Shown piece by piece: positions 45,173 to 53,595 of a DNA stretch of 64,000 bases. The translations under genes and the position numbers were made by a program. Source of the DNA: Calothrix sp. NIES-2100 (GTDB lineage Bacteria; Cyanobacteriota; Cyanobacteriia; Cyanobacteriales; Nostocaceae); assembly GCF_002368195.1 (NCBI RefSeq), contig NZ_AP018178.1:3368791-3432790 (forward strand), given 5' to 3'. The number at the start of each line of letters is the position of its first letter. The first letter of the stretch is position 1. The notes under the pieces were generated by a model. The model was not told where the DNA came from. It did not search any database and was given only the letters and a program-made list of their open reading frames with translations.

Positions 45173-46157
45173 GCCAAACAATTTTGGATTTTGCGAAAAG
45201 TCACCAGATAAGGCTTTCTTAGATCTGAACTTTTCAAGTTAGATTTACGATTTTAGATTGACTGCACCACTTTTGGTATGCAGGGTAGGGATTTGAGAGC
45301 CAGCAATTTTAGATTTGTGCGGCTTCCCTGCTGCGGTTCGCAAAACCCAATCCAAAATCCAAAATCCAAAATCTAAAATTGGCACGATCAAGAGGAGCCA
45401 GTGATGTGCGGAGGCTACCCCCGTCTAGTAAACTGGCTTTCAAGAGTCAAGAGTCAAGAGTCAAGAGTTAGAATTTCACTGGAGTTAGCAAAAAGTTTTT
45501 TACTATAACCACTAGGTTGGTGGTGTGTACTTCACAGTTTTGACTTTTGACTTTCGACTTTTTGGCACTTTTTCAGAATATTGCTGATCGACTCAAAAAA
45601 AACCAACGCGACTTTGTAGAACTTGTACCTAGCTTGAAAATAGGGGTTAGGGACTAGGGGCTAGGGGAAGCAAGAAGAGATATTTTCATGTTTGGTTGTG
45701 GGTTTTTCCCATGAGTGAGAAGCTGACTTGTTGGTAGAAATAAAATCTAAGTCAGACCGCCCCAAACCATTTATAGAAAAAATTTAACTATTTTTAGAAC
45801 TTGGATCTACAGTTGGTATCCTGATTGATCCCGATCAATTGACATTAACCGTTTACCGACTTCAGCAAGAACCAATAATTTTACAAGACAACGATAAACT
45901 GACATTACCCGATTTATTACCTGGTTGGGAGCTTACAGTATCAAAACTGTGGACGCCTGTATTTGATTAAAAAAAGTAAGCTGGATTTAGATCCCCGACT
46001 TCGCAGAAGTTATCGGGTATCTGAAGATAAACTTTTGCATTAACCCGCTTTCTTAGGCACAAAGTAGTCAAACTGTTTATTCATGCCCCAAATCCTCTAA
46101 ATTTTCGCAGTTAATTTTGGGAAAAATCAGATAGTAGCAATCTAATAAACAGTCAGA
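45173..46157. other. Intergenic stretch with repeats and a gene remnant
   Basis: About 985 bases. From the left: AAATCCAAAATCCAAAATCTAAAATT-type repeats (about 45340-45380), AAGAGTCAAGAGTC units (45440-45465), GGGGTTAGGGACTAGGGGCTAGGGG (45645-45667), a broken Uma2 gene (45719-45970) and a degenerate AGATCCCCGACTTC palindrome (45989-46022). Confidence 0.6.
45719..45970 (+). pseudogene. Uma2-family nuclease fragment with internal stop
   Basis: A 3'-terminal remnant. The frame reads EADLLVEIKSKSDRPKPF, which contains the catalytic E-x-K of the Uma2 PD-(D/E)XK nuclease family, then an in-frame TAA (about 45785), then LFLELGSTVGILIDPDQLTL, KLTLPDLLPGWELTVSKLW and the natural stop at 45968-45970. 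The N-terminal half is missing; the region before 45719 is unrelated repeat DNA. Uma2 genes are numerous and often decayed in cyanobacteria. Confidence 0.75.
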
Positions 46158-46928
46158 ATGTTGATGAATCCTCACCAACTTTTACCCACTTCAGCTTCAG
46201 TAACCACATCTGCTCAGTGGTATGCATATTACAAAGCCAATGCAGAATATCAGTTGGATATTCCTTGGGAACGAGGAGCAGAAATTACACAAGATGAACG
46301 GAATGCAATAGCGGCTTCACTAGCAGCTTGGCAATTGGGTGAAACATCAGATGGTTCGCATTTACTTGCTGCTACTAGAAAGTACGCAAAGCAGATTAAC
46401 GATCCTAAATATATTGATGTTATCGAACTATTTATTAAGGAAGAACAACGCCACGGTAACGATTTGGGAAGATTTCTTGATCTTGCCCACATTCCCCGAT
46501 TAAAAAGTAACTGGGGTGACACAATATTCCGTTTACTACGCTATTCAACGCCAAACATGGAGATTTGGACAACACCAGTCATCATTGTAGAAACACTGGC
46601 TTTAGTTTATTATAAAGCCATCCAAAAAGCCACAAATTCTATTATTTTACAACAGTTATGTCAGCAGATATTAAGGGATGAAGTTAAACACATCCGCTTT
46701 CAATATGAACGGCTAGCTATTATTTATAAAAATCGACCTATTTGGTTACGGCAACTAACTTACCTAATACAAAAAATTCTCTTTTTATTAACAGTAATTT
46801 TGGTATGGTTTGGTCATCGTCATGCTATCAAAGCAGGAGGATATGACTTCAGAAGTTACTGGCAAGATGCATGGGTAAAAATGAATTTTGCTTGGCAGCG
46901 AATGAAACCAGAGAAGTATCAGGGATAA
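46158..46928 (+). CDS. Ferritin-like di-iron protein
   Basis: A 256-residue protein with a ferritin-like four-helix fold. Two iron-binding helices show E-x2-H motifs: EEQRHG (Glu96, His99) and RDEVKH (Glu175, His178), plus acidic residues in the intervening helices (VETLAL). A hydrophobic helix (about 197-218) follows the bundle, suggesting a membrane-associated form. Similar to rubrerythrin-like or membrane di-iron proteins of cyanobacteria; the substrate is unknown. It stands alone, about 860 bases before the geosmin locus. Confidence 0.7.
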   Translation: MLMNPHQLLPTSASVTTSAQWYAYYKANAEYQLDIPWERGAEITQDERNAIAASLAAWQLGETSDGSHLLAATRKYAKQINDPKYIDVIELFIKEEQRHGNDLGRFLDLAHIPRLKSNWGDTIFRLLRYSTPNMEIWTTPVIIVETLALVYYKAIQKATNSIILQQLCQQILRDEVKHIRFQYERLAIIYKNRPIWLRQLTYLIQKILFLLTVILVWFGHRHAIKAGGYDFRSYWQDAWVKMNFAWQRMKPEKYQG

Positions 46929-46957
46929 AATTACGCACTTGGACTTGATGGCGATTC

Positions 46958-46990
46958 AGATCCCCGACTTCTTGAAGAAGTCGGGGATCT
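46958..46990. repeat. Perfect 33-base AGATCCCCGACTTC palindrome
   Basis: AGATCCCCGACTTCTT and its reverse complement AAGAAGTCGGGGATCT meet around a single base. It lies 30 bases after the ferritin-like gene stop and could act as a terminator hairpin, though no T-run follows. A degenerate copy is at 45989-46022, and a relative is at 7340-7372. Confidence 0.8.
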
Positions 46991-47217
46991 AAACCCTTAC
47001 CAATGACACCACTGACTACCCTGTTTTAAGCCGTTACGCATCTAGAAGCGTCTTAACCGTTCATGACGAATACTTACTTAAAACAGAAAGTTGTATTAAA
47101 TGCACGTAGGCAGTTTTATGTCAATGCGTAAATGCTAGTTTTAGCAGCGATTATTAGCGGGAGAAATTAACAATTAGTAATGATTATTCAATAACTGTCT
47201 TAAATATTTTAATTACC

Positions 47218-47340
47218 TGCTTAAATGTCTTAAGTGTCTTCTAATTCTTCAATTCATGATTCGACTATTTGCTTAAGTGTCTTAACTGTCTTCATAATTC
47301 TTCAATTCATGATTTACCCGCTTACTTAAGTGTCGTAATC
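47218..47340. repeat. Tandem repeat of about 50 bases upstream of the geosmin synthase
   Basis: Two adjacent copies of a unit of the form GCTTAA(A/G)TGTCTTAA(G/C)TGTCTT, then AATTCTTCAATTCATGATT, at 47220-47270 and 47271-47319, and a third partial copy (CTTACTTAAGTGTCGTAATC) to about 47340. The short TTAAGTGTCTTAA element inside is itself repeated. It may be a cis-regulatory cluster for the geosmin locus. Confidence 0.75.
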
Positions 47341-47768
47341 TACTTGTTGACTTTTTTACAAGACTATGAAAAATTATGAGAGCAACATAAATACATCGCT
47401 AAAAATTCATCTGCCAAAAGCAGAAATAACTAATGGCTAAAACTGCTTTTTCAAATACCTGATCTTTGGGTATAGAGAACTTTAACTACAACGTACATAG
47501 CTCGTTATTTGGTTAAGAGCATCTTGTATTATCACCTGAACATGAGCCACCACAAGCTAAGCGGATGTGGGGACTAGCCCAGGTGGTCAGGATACTCATG
47601 AAACACAACGATGCTCAAGCAAGAAATCAACACAGCAAAAGGCGTTGCTGATGTCATGTATGAACATAATTTTGTGTTCTGACAAAACCCTTGTAAACAC
47701 GTTTCCTGGAACGTCTCTAGATTTAGATTCATAACTCAATTCAGCAACGCTCAGCAAAAAAATTCTAC

Positions 47769-47777
47769 AGGAGGTGA
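47769..47777 (+). promoter_or_regulatory. Near-ideal ribosome binding site of the geosmin synthase
   Basis: AGGAGGTGA, fully complementary to the 16S rRNA anti-Shine-Dalgarno end, 10 bases before the ATG. It is far stronger than most sites in this window and supports the start at 47788. Confidence 0.85.
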
Positions 47778-47787
47778 CGCGCAGATC

Positions 47788-50079
47788 ATGCAACCCTTTG
47801 AACTGCCGGATTTTTACATGCCTTGGCCCGCGCGGTTGAACCCAAACTTGGAAGCGGCGCGAGTGCATTCCAAAGCGTGGGCTTACGAGATGGGGATACT
47901 TGGCTCACAAGAAGAAGCGGAAAACTCCGCTATCTGGGACGAGCGGACATTCGATGCCCATGACTACGCTTTGCTGTGTTCCTATACCCATCCAGATGCG
48001 CCAGGTACGGAGCTTGACTTAGTGACTGATTGGTATGTTTGGGTGTTCTTCTTCGACGATCACTTTTTGGAAATCTATAAGCGCACCCAAGATATGGCTG
48101 GGGCGAAGGAGTATCTTGGCAGACTACCGGCGTTCATGCCAATTTACCCCACCGACACCCCCCCAGTACCCACCAATCCGGTGGAGCGTGGTTTAGCCGA
48201 TTTGTGGTCTCGTACTGCATTTAGCAAAACTGTGGACTGGCGGTTGCGGTTTGCGGAGAGTACCGAGCATTTACTAGAAGAGTCTCTTTGGGAACTCTCC
48301 AATATTCGTCAGGATCGGATTGCTAACCCCATCGAATACATCGAGATGCGGCGGAAGGTAGGCGGTGCGCCGTGGTCAGCCCATCTCGTCGAACACGCTG
48401 CGTTTGTAGAGATCCCGGCGGAAATCGCCGCAACTCGACCGATGCGTGTACTCAAAGATACATTTGCAGATGGGGTACATCTGCGTAATGACTTGTTTTC
48501 TTACCAACGAGAAGTGGAGGATGAAGGAGAGAACGCCAACTGTGTGTTGGTATTAGAGCGATTCTTAAATGTGAGTACCCAGGTAGCCGCTAACCTGACC
48601 AACGATCTGCTGACCTCGCGATTACAGCAGTTTGATAACACCGCCGTCACTGAGTTGCCCTCGCTCTTTGAGGAACATGGACTAGACCCGGTGGCACGGA
48701 TCAACGTTCTGCTATATATCAAAGGACTTCAGGATTGGCAGTCAGGCGGTCACGAGTGGCACATGCGATCGAGCCGCTACATGAACAAGGGAGGGGATAA
48801 TTCTTCCACACCCACCTTATTTTTGGGCGGTCCGACTGGACTAGGGACATCGGCGGTACGTATAGAATCGCTATACACCACCTTAGGTATAGGAAGGTTC
48901 AAAAGCTTCACTCACGTTCCCTACAAGGCTGTAGGGACTGTGAAACTACCGAAGTTTTACATGCCTTTTACTACCAGTTTGAATCGCCACTTGAATACTG
49001 CAAGGCATCATTCTAAGGAATGGGCGCGTCAGATGGGGATGCTAGATTCACTACCTGGTATTCCTGAAGCCGTTATTTGGGATGACCACAAATTTGATGT
49101 TGCTGACGTGGCTTTATGCGGTGCGTTCATCCATCCGAATGGGTCTGCTGAGGAACTAAATCTGACGGCGTGCTGGCTAGTCTGGGGAACCTATGCTGAC
49201 GATTACTTCCCCGCACTCTACGGACACAACCGCAACATGGCTGGTGCGAAAGTGTTCAATGCCCGACTGTCCGCATTTATGCCTGTTGATTCCAGCCCGA
49301 TTCCAGACCCAACCAACCCGGTGGAATGTGGTTTGGCTGACCTGTGGTCTCGTACAGCTGGCCCGATGTCGGAGATCGGCCGCCGTGAGTTCCGCCGTGC
49401 TATTCAGGACATGACTGAAAGCTGGTTGTGGGAACTCGCCAACCAAATCCAAAATCGGATTCCAGACCCGATAGATTATGTTGAGATGCGTCGTAAGACA
49501 TTTGGCTCGGATCTGACGATGAGCCTGTCGCGATTAGCTCAAGGCGACGAGATTCCGCTGGAAATCTACCATACCCGATCGATGCGTCAGCTGGATAATT
49601 CCGCCGCCGACTTCGCCTGTTTGACTAACGATATCTTCTCTTACCAGAAAGAAATCGAATTCGAGGGCGAACTCAATAACGGTGTGCTAGTCGTTCAGCA
49701 ATTCCTCAACTGCGATACCTCACAGGCCGTCGAGGTTGTCAACGACCTGATGACCTCGCGGGCGCGTCAATTTGAACACATTGTTGCTACTGAATTGCCG
49801 ATTCTGTTCGACGATTTCAACCTGGATACAAACACCCGTGAAAAACTGAATGGATACGTCCAAAAATTACAGCAGTGGATGTGCGGCGTACTCAAGTGGC
49901 ATATAACGGTAGACCGCTATAAGGAATTTGAATTGCGTAATAACACGCCAGCAGGGCAATTGCTCAGAGGTCCCAAAGGATTGGGGACATCAGCGGCGCG
50001 GATTCAATCTTTGGTTGGTGCGTGGGGTTCAAATTCAGTACCTACTCAAGTAGAGTCGGGTTCTTTTGGTGGTGGATAG
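47788..50079 (+). CDS. geoA: Germacradienol/geosmin synthase (two-domain terpene cyclase)
   Basis: Bifunctional class I terpene synthase that turns farnesyl diphosphate into germacradienol (N-terminal domain) and then into geosmin with loss of acetone (C-terminal domain). The 763-residue length is the family's usual one. N-terminal metal motifs: DDHFLE (Asp90-Glu95) and NDLFSYQRE (Asn234, Ser238, Glu242). C-terminal motifs: DDYFP (Asp471) and NDIFSYQKE (Asn614, Ser618, Glu622). Both active sites look intact. Two copies of a GP(T/K)GLGTSA motif occur, at residues 348-356 in the interdomain linker and 728-736 near the C terminus. The last residues (PTQVESGSFGGG) look disordered. Two probable encapsulin shell genes follow 57 bases downstream. 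No methyltransferase is present, so 2-methylisoborneol is not the product. Confidence 0.96.
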   Translation: MQPFELPDFYMPWPARLNPNLEAARVHSKAWAYEMGILGSQEEAENSAIWDERTFDAHDYALLCSYTHPDAPGTELDLVTDWYVWVFFFDDHFLEIYKRTQDMAGAKEYLGRLPAFMPIYPTDTPPVPTNPVERGLADLWSRTAFSKTVDWRLRFAESTEHLLEESLWELSNIRQDRIANPIEYIEMRRKVGGAPWSAHLVEHAAFVEIPAEIAATRPMRVLKDTFADGVHLRNDLFSYQREVEDEGENANCVLVLERFLNVSTQVAANLTNDLLTSRLQQFDNTAVTELPSLFEEHGLDPVARINVLLYIKGLQDWQSGGHEWHMRSSRYMNKGGDNSSTPTLFLGGPTGLGTSAVRIESLYTTLGIGRFKSFTHVPYKAVGTVKLPKFYMPFTTSLNRHLNTARHHSKEWARQMGMLDSLPGIPEAVIWDDHKFDVADVALCGAFIHPNGSAEELNLTACWLVWGTYADDYFPALYGHNRNMAGAKVFNARLSAFMPVDSSPIPDPTNPVECGLADLWSRTAGPMSEIGRREFRRAIQDMTESWLWELANQIQNRIPDPIDYVEMRRKTFGSDLTMSLSRLAQGDEIPLEIYHTRSMRQLDNSAADFACLTNDIFSYQKEIEFEGELNNGVLVVQQFLNCDTSQAVEVVNDLMTSRARQFEHIVATELPILFDDFNLDTNTREKLNGYVQKLQQWMCGVLKWHITVDRYKEFELRNNTPAGQLLRGPKGLGTSAARIQSLVGAWGSNSVPTQVESGSFGGG

Positions 50080-50136
50080 AGTATGCGATCGCACGAGATC
50101 GATTTTTTGAATAACTAGAAAGTAGAGGATGAGATT

Positions 50137-51543
50137 ATGACAGATGCTAACCAGTCGAATTTAAATGTTGATGAACGATTTCAACTGAGTTTGAGTACAC
50201 CTGCTGCCCGGAATTTGGCAACAACAACCAAATCTGCACCGCAGATGCAGGAAATTACCTCACGCTGGTTGTTGAAGCTATTACCGTGGGTACAGACCAA
50301 GGGAGGTACTTATCGGGTTAACCGAAGATTGACTTATGCTTTGGGCGATGGGCGCGTGACTTTTACCAACACCGGCGCGGCTGTACAGGTGATTCCCCAA
50401 GAACTGGGTGAGTTACCATTGCTGCGAGGATATGAGGACACTGAGGTATTGACTGCCTTAGCAGGTCGGTTTGTGCAGCAGGAGTTCGCCGCTGGTGACA
50501 CAATCGTGCAGTTAGGACAGCCAGCCGATCGCGTGTTCTTGATTGCTCATGGCAGGGTGAACAAGATTGGTGTGGGTAAGTATGATGAACAAACCGTGTT
50601 AGGTGTGTTAGCTGACGGCGATTATTTTGGCGATCGCATTTTGTTAGAACCTGAAAGTACATGGGAATTCACAGTACAAGCCCTCACCCGCACTACTGTA
50701 TTAGCATTACCACAACAAGCTTTCCGCGAATTGCTCAACCAGTCCCAGACATTACAGGCTCACATCGATAGCTATCGAACTCGCCAGGAAGCCCCAACTA
50801 ATGCATCTGGTGAAGCCTCTATTGAGATTACTTCTGGATATGTTGGAGAGGTTGAATTACCAGGAACCTTTGTTGATTACGAACTCAAGCCCCGTGAATA
50901 TGAGTTGAGTGTGGCGCAAACTGTATTGCGCGTACATACGCGGGTTGCGGATTTGTACAACGAACCGATGAATCAGACCGAACAACAATTAAGGTTGACC
51001 ATTGAAGCCTTACGGGAACGTCAAGAAAACGAATTGATCAACAACCGCGAATTCGGGTTGCTGCATAATGCTGACTTCAAACAACGCATCTATACCCGCA
51101 GTGGCCCGCCAACCCCCGATGACCTTGATGATCTACTAGCCACAGTATGGAAAGAGCCTGGGTTCTTCCTCGCTCACCCTCGTACTATTGCGGCCATCGG
51201 TCGGGAAGCTAACCGTATGGGTGTTTATCCACAAAATATAGATATGGGTGGTAACCAAGTACCTGCATGGCGCGGTGTACCTATCTTTCCCTGCAACAAG
51301 ATTCCCATCAGCAGTAACCGCACCAGTTCTATCCTCTTACTTCGTACCGGTGTAGAAAAACAAGGGGTGATTGGCTTACATCAAACTGGTATTCCCGACG
51401 AATACCAACCCAGCTTATCTGTGCGCTTCATGGGTATCAGCGAAAAGGCGATCATTTCCTACCTCGTCACCGCCTACTATTCCGCCGCCGTCCTCGTTCC
51501 TGACGCACTCGGTATCCTCGAAGATGTGCAAATTGGAACTTGA
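50137..51543 (+). CDS. Probable family 2B encapsulin shell protein (cyclic-nucleotide-binding insert), copy 1
   Basis: A 468-residue protein. Residues about 1-100 and 215-468 form one conserved unit without resemblance to ordinary regulators; residues about 100-215 are a CRP-like cyclic-nucleotide-binding domain (GYEDTEVLTALAGRFVQQEF, FLIAHGRVNKIGVG) inserted into it. There is no helix-turn-helix. This layout is that of family 2B encapsulins, HK97-type shells whose known cargos include terpene cyclases; older annotation calls such genes 'cnb'. The phosphate-binding cassette reads DYFGDRILLEPESTWEFTV and lacks the canonical Gly-Glu and Arg-Ser-Ala, so nucleotide binding may be weak or altered. 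It lies 57 bases after geoA, so probably the same transcript. Confidence 0.85.
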   Translation: MTDANQSNLNVDERFQLSLSTPAARNLATTTKSAPQMQEITSRWLLKLLPWVQTKGGTYRVNRRLTYALGDGRVTFTNTGAAVQVIPQELGELPLLRGYEDTEVLTALAGRFVQQEFAAGDTIVQLGQPADRVFLIAHGRVNKIGVGKYDEQTVLGVLADGDYFGDRILLEPESTWEFTVQALTRTTVLALPQQAFRELLNQSQTLQAHIDSYRTRQEAPTNASGEASIEITSGYVGEVELPGTFVDYELKPREYELSVAQTVLRVHTRVADLYNEPMNQTEQQLRLTIEALRERQENELINNREFGLLHNADFKQRIYTRSGPPTPDDLDDLLATVWKEPGFFLAHPRTIAAIGREANRMGVYPQNIDMGGNQVPAWRGVPIFPCNKIPISSNRTSSILLLRTGVEKQGVIGLHQTGIPDEYQPSLSVRFMGISEKAIISYLVTAYYSAAVLVPDALGILEDVQIGT

Positions 51544-51945
51544 GAATTGGTGAGAGTTTAAGGTGATTGACTTTTGTCAATGAGAAATTACACTGAAAAT
51601 AGAGGCAAAATCAAGTATTAAAATCAAATTTGTACTGAATTTTCAATTTCACAGTGAATGAGCAGTACAAAGTTGATGCATGGGTTAGCGAAGCTCCTTG
51701 ATTCTCGCAGCGTTTTGTGGGTGAGGAGTTTCGCTACCAGGGTTTTGGGAATATTTTTCAGCAACATTAATTACAGGACTTACGCACAAGTAACGGAAAA
51801 ATTAACCGCAGAGGACGCAGAGGACACAGAGAGATGAGATTTCCAGAGGTTTTTTGCGTAAGTCCTCTAATTATTGACAAAAGCTTTATCATCTTACCCT
51901 CTCACCTATTTCCAGCATTTTTGTTAGTAAATAGAGAATTAGGTG
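51544..51945. other. Gap between the two shell genes, with MITE-like insert
   Basis: About 400 bases. The left half has no gene and a GC-poor TTGACTTTTGTCAATGAG stretch near 51568. The right half carries a 92-base element with 12-bp terminal inverted repeats (51775-51866). Presumably a separate promoter or a read-through region for the second shell gene. Confidence 0.55.
51775..51866. mobile_element. MITE-like element with AGGACTTACGCA termini
   Basis: AGGACTTACGCA (51775-51786) is mirrored by TGCGTAAGTCCT (51855-51866). Between them is a CCGCAGAGGACGCAGAGGAC stretch, a very common cyanobacterial filler. The 92-base length and the lack of any gene fit a non-autonomous element mobilised in trans. 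Flanking bases (TAATTA-like on both sides) could be a target duplication but are too AT-rich to be certain. Confidence 0.75.
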
Positions 51946-53349
51946 ATGACAGATTCTATTGAAGCGAATTTAAATATTGATGGACAACCGCAACTGAGTT
52001 TAAGTACAGCTGCGGCGCGGAATTTGTCCACTACAACCAAATCTGCACCGCAGATGCAGGAAATTACCCCGCGCTGGTTGTTAAAAATGTTGCCGTGGGT
52101 ACAGACCAAGGGTGGTACTTATCGGGTGAACCGAAGGTTAACTTATACATTGGGTGATGGGCGCATAACTTTTACCAATACTGGGGCTGAGGTACAGGTG
52201 ATTCCCCAGGAATTGGGTGAGTTACCATTGCTGCGTGGATATGAGGACACCGAAGTATTGAATGCTTTGGCGAGTCAGTTTGTGCAGCAAGAGTTTGCAC
52301 CGGATGACATCATAGTGGAAGTAGGACAGCCAGCCGATCGCCTGTTTTTGATTGCTCATGGCAAGGTGAACAAAATTGGTGTAGGTAAGTATGATGAGCA
52401 GACTTTGTTAGGTGTATTAGCTGATGGCGATTATTTTGGCGATCGCACTTTGCTAGAACCCCAGAGTACATGGCAATTTACAATCAAAGCTATTACTCGC
52501 ACCACGGTATTGGCAATACCACAACAATCATTTCGCGCACTGCTCAACCAGTCCCAAACATTGCAGGCTCACATCGATAGCTTGCGAACTCGCCTACAAG
52601 CCCCACAGAATAAGTATGGAGAAGCCGCCATTGCGATCGCTTCTGGTCATGTGGGGGAGACGGAACTACCAGGAACCTTTGTTGATTACGAACTTAAGCC
52701 TCGCGAATATGAGTTGAGTGTGGCGCAAACTGTGTTACGGGTACATACGCGGGTAGCGGATCTGTACAACGAACCGATGAATCAGACCGAACAACAACTG
52801 CGGCTAACCATCGAAGCATTGCGGGAACGTCAAGAAAACGAATTAATCAACAACCGCGAATTCGGGTTGCTGCATAATGCTGACCTGAAACAGCGCATTT
52901 ACACTCGCAATGGTCCACCTACCCCCGATGACCTTGATGAACTGCTGACTCGTCGCCGAAAGTCAAAATTTTTCTTAGCACATCCCCGTACTATTGCTGC
53001 TTTCGGTCGGGAGTGTAACCGCATGGGTGTCTATCCCCAAAGCATTGACGTAGACGGGACTAGGATATCCACCTGGCGCGGTGTACCGATTTTTCCCTGT
53101 AACAAAATCCCAATTAGCGATCGCCAAACCAGTTCCATCCTAGTCATGCGCACTGGTGTAGAAGACCAAGGTGTCATCGGCTTACATCAAACCGGTATCC
53201 CTGACGAATACCAACCCAGTTTATCTGTCCGCTTCATGGGTATCAGCGAAAAAGCCATCATTTCCTACCTCGTCACTGCTTATTACTCCGCCGCAGTCCT
53301 CGTTCCTGACGCACTGGGTATCCTAGAGGATGTTGAAATTGGTCGCTGA
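51946..53349 (+). CDS. Probable family 2B encapsulin shell protein, copy 2
   Basis: A 467-residue paralogue of the protein at 50137, with most positions identical by eye. Start placed at ATG 51946 rather than the GTG one codon earlier. Same layout: N-arm and shell fold, CRP-like insert (about 100-215), shell fold again. The C-terminal third (PDEYQPSLSVRFMGISEKAI...) is almost unchanged. Clear differences occur in one loop: TRRRKSK here against ATVWKEPG in copy 1. The altered phosphate-binding cassette (DYFGDRTLLEPQSTWQFTI) is shared. The pair could build a mixed two-component shell. A terminator follows at 53361. Confidence 0.85.
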   Translation: MTDSIEANLNIDGQPQLSLSTAAARNLSTTTKSAPQMQEITPRWLLKMLPWVQTKGGTYRVNRRLTYTLGDGRITFTNTGAEVQVIPQELGELPLLRGYEDTEVLNALASQFVQQEFAPDDIIVEVGQPADRLFLIAHGKVNKIGVGKYDEQTLLGVLADGDYFGDRTLLEPQSTWQFTIKAITRTTVLAIPQQSFRALLNQSQTLQAHIDSLRTRLQAPQNKYGEAAIAIASGHVGETELPGTFVDYELKPREYELSVAQTVLRVHTRVADLYNEPMNQTEQQLRLTIEALRERQENELINNREFGLLHNADLKQRIYTRNGPPTPDDLDELLTRRRKSKFFLAHPRTIAAFGRECNRMGVYPQSIDVDGTRISTWRGVPIFPCNKIPISDRQTSSILVMRTGVEDQGVIGLHQTGIPDEYQPSLSVRFMGISEKAIISYLVTAYYSAAVLVPDALGILEDVEIGR

Positions 53350-53360
53350 AGTTTTTGAGC

Positions 53361-53400
53361 TTTCCCGTTTTCTGTTTGAGGGAACGGGAAAGTATTTCTT
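53361..53400 (+). terminator. Terminator after the second shell gene
   Basis: TTTCCCGTT (53361-53369) pairs with AACGGGAAA (53383-53391), 12 bases after the stop, followed by a short T-rich GTATTTCTT. It probably ends the geosmin/shell transcript. Confidence 0.7.
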
Positions 53401-53450
53401 ATCTACATTCTGTATCGCTTCATTTGCAACGACGTTGTGTCATTAATTTT

Positions 53451-53595
53451 ACGTGAGTTCGACAGACCTCACCCACCCGGCCTCCCTCTCCTCGCAGGAG
53501 AGGGAGGAGTAACGAAAAATTAAGCTTTTCGCTCCCCTCTCCTTTTAGGAGAGGGGTTGGGGGTGAGGTCAAAATCTTGTGCATCGAACTCACGT
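53451..53595. mobile_element. MITE-like element with ACGTGAGTTCGA termini and 7-bp flanking repeats
   Basis: ACGTGAGTTCGA (53451-53462) mirrors TCGAACTCACGT (53584-53595). Inside, GACCTCACCC and GGGTGAGGTC form a second inverted layer, and CTCTCCTCGCAGGAGAG a third. TAATTTT occurs directly on both flanks, as expected for a 7-base target duplication. The 145-base element has no gene. The central hairpins resemble the CTCTCCTTTTAGGAGAGGGG repeat family. Confidence 0.78.

Larger units (their letters stand above)
46929..47787. other. Long 5' region of the geosmin locus
   Basis: About 860 bases. From the left: an AGATCCCCGACTTC palindrome (46958-46990), AT-rich DNA, then tandem repeats (47218-47340), then more AT-rich DNA to the ribosome binding site at 47769. 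No supported gene; a 90-codon minus-strand frame at 47596-47868 overlaps the geosmin synthase start and is rejected. The length suggests a regulated promoter region. Confidence 0.55.

Noticed and set aside
47596..47868. 90-codon minus-strand ORF overlapping the geosmin synthase start
   Set aside because: It overlaps the strong ribosome binding site and the first 27 codons of the synthase, which is certain; no family features.
50137..53349. CRP-type transcription factors in the geosmin locus
   Set aside because: The nucleotide-binding-like domain is present, but there is no helix-turn-helix and the rest of each protein is a different conserved fold, so a shell protein fits better.
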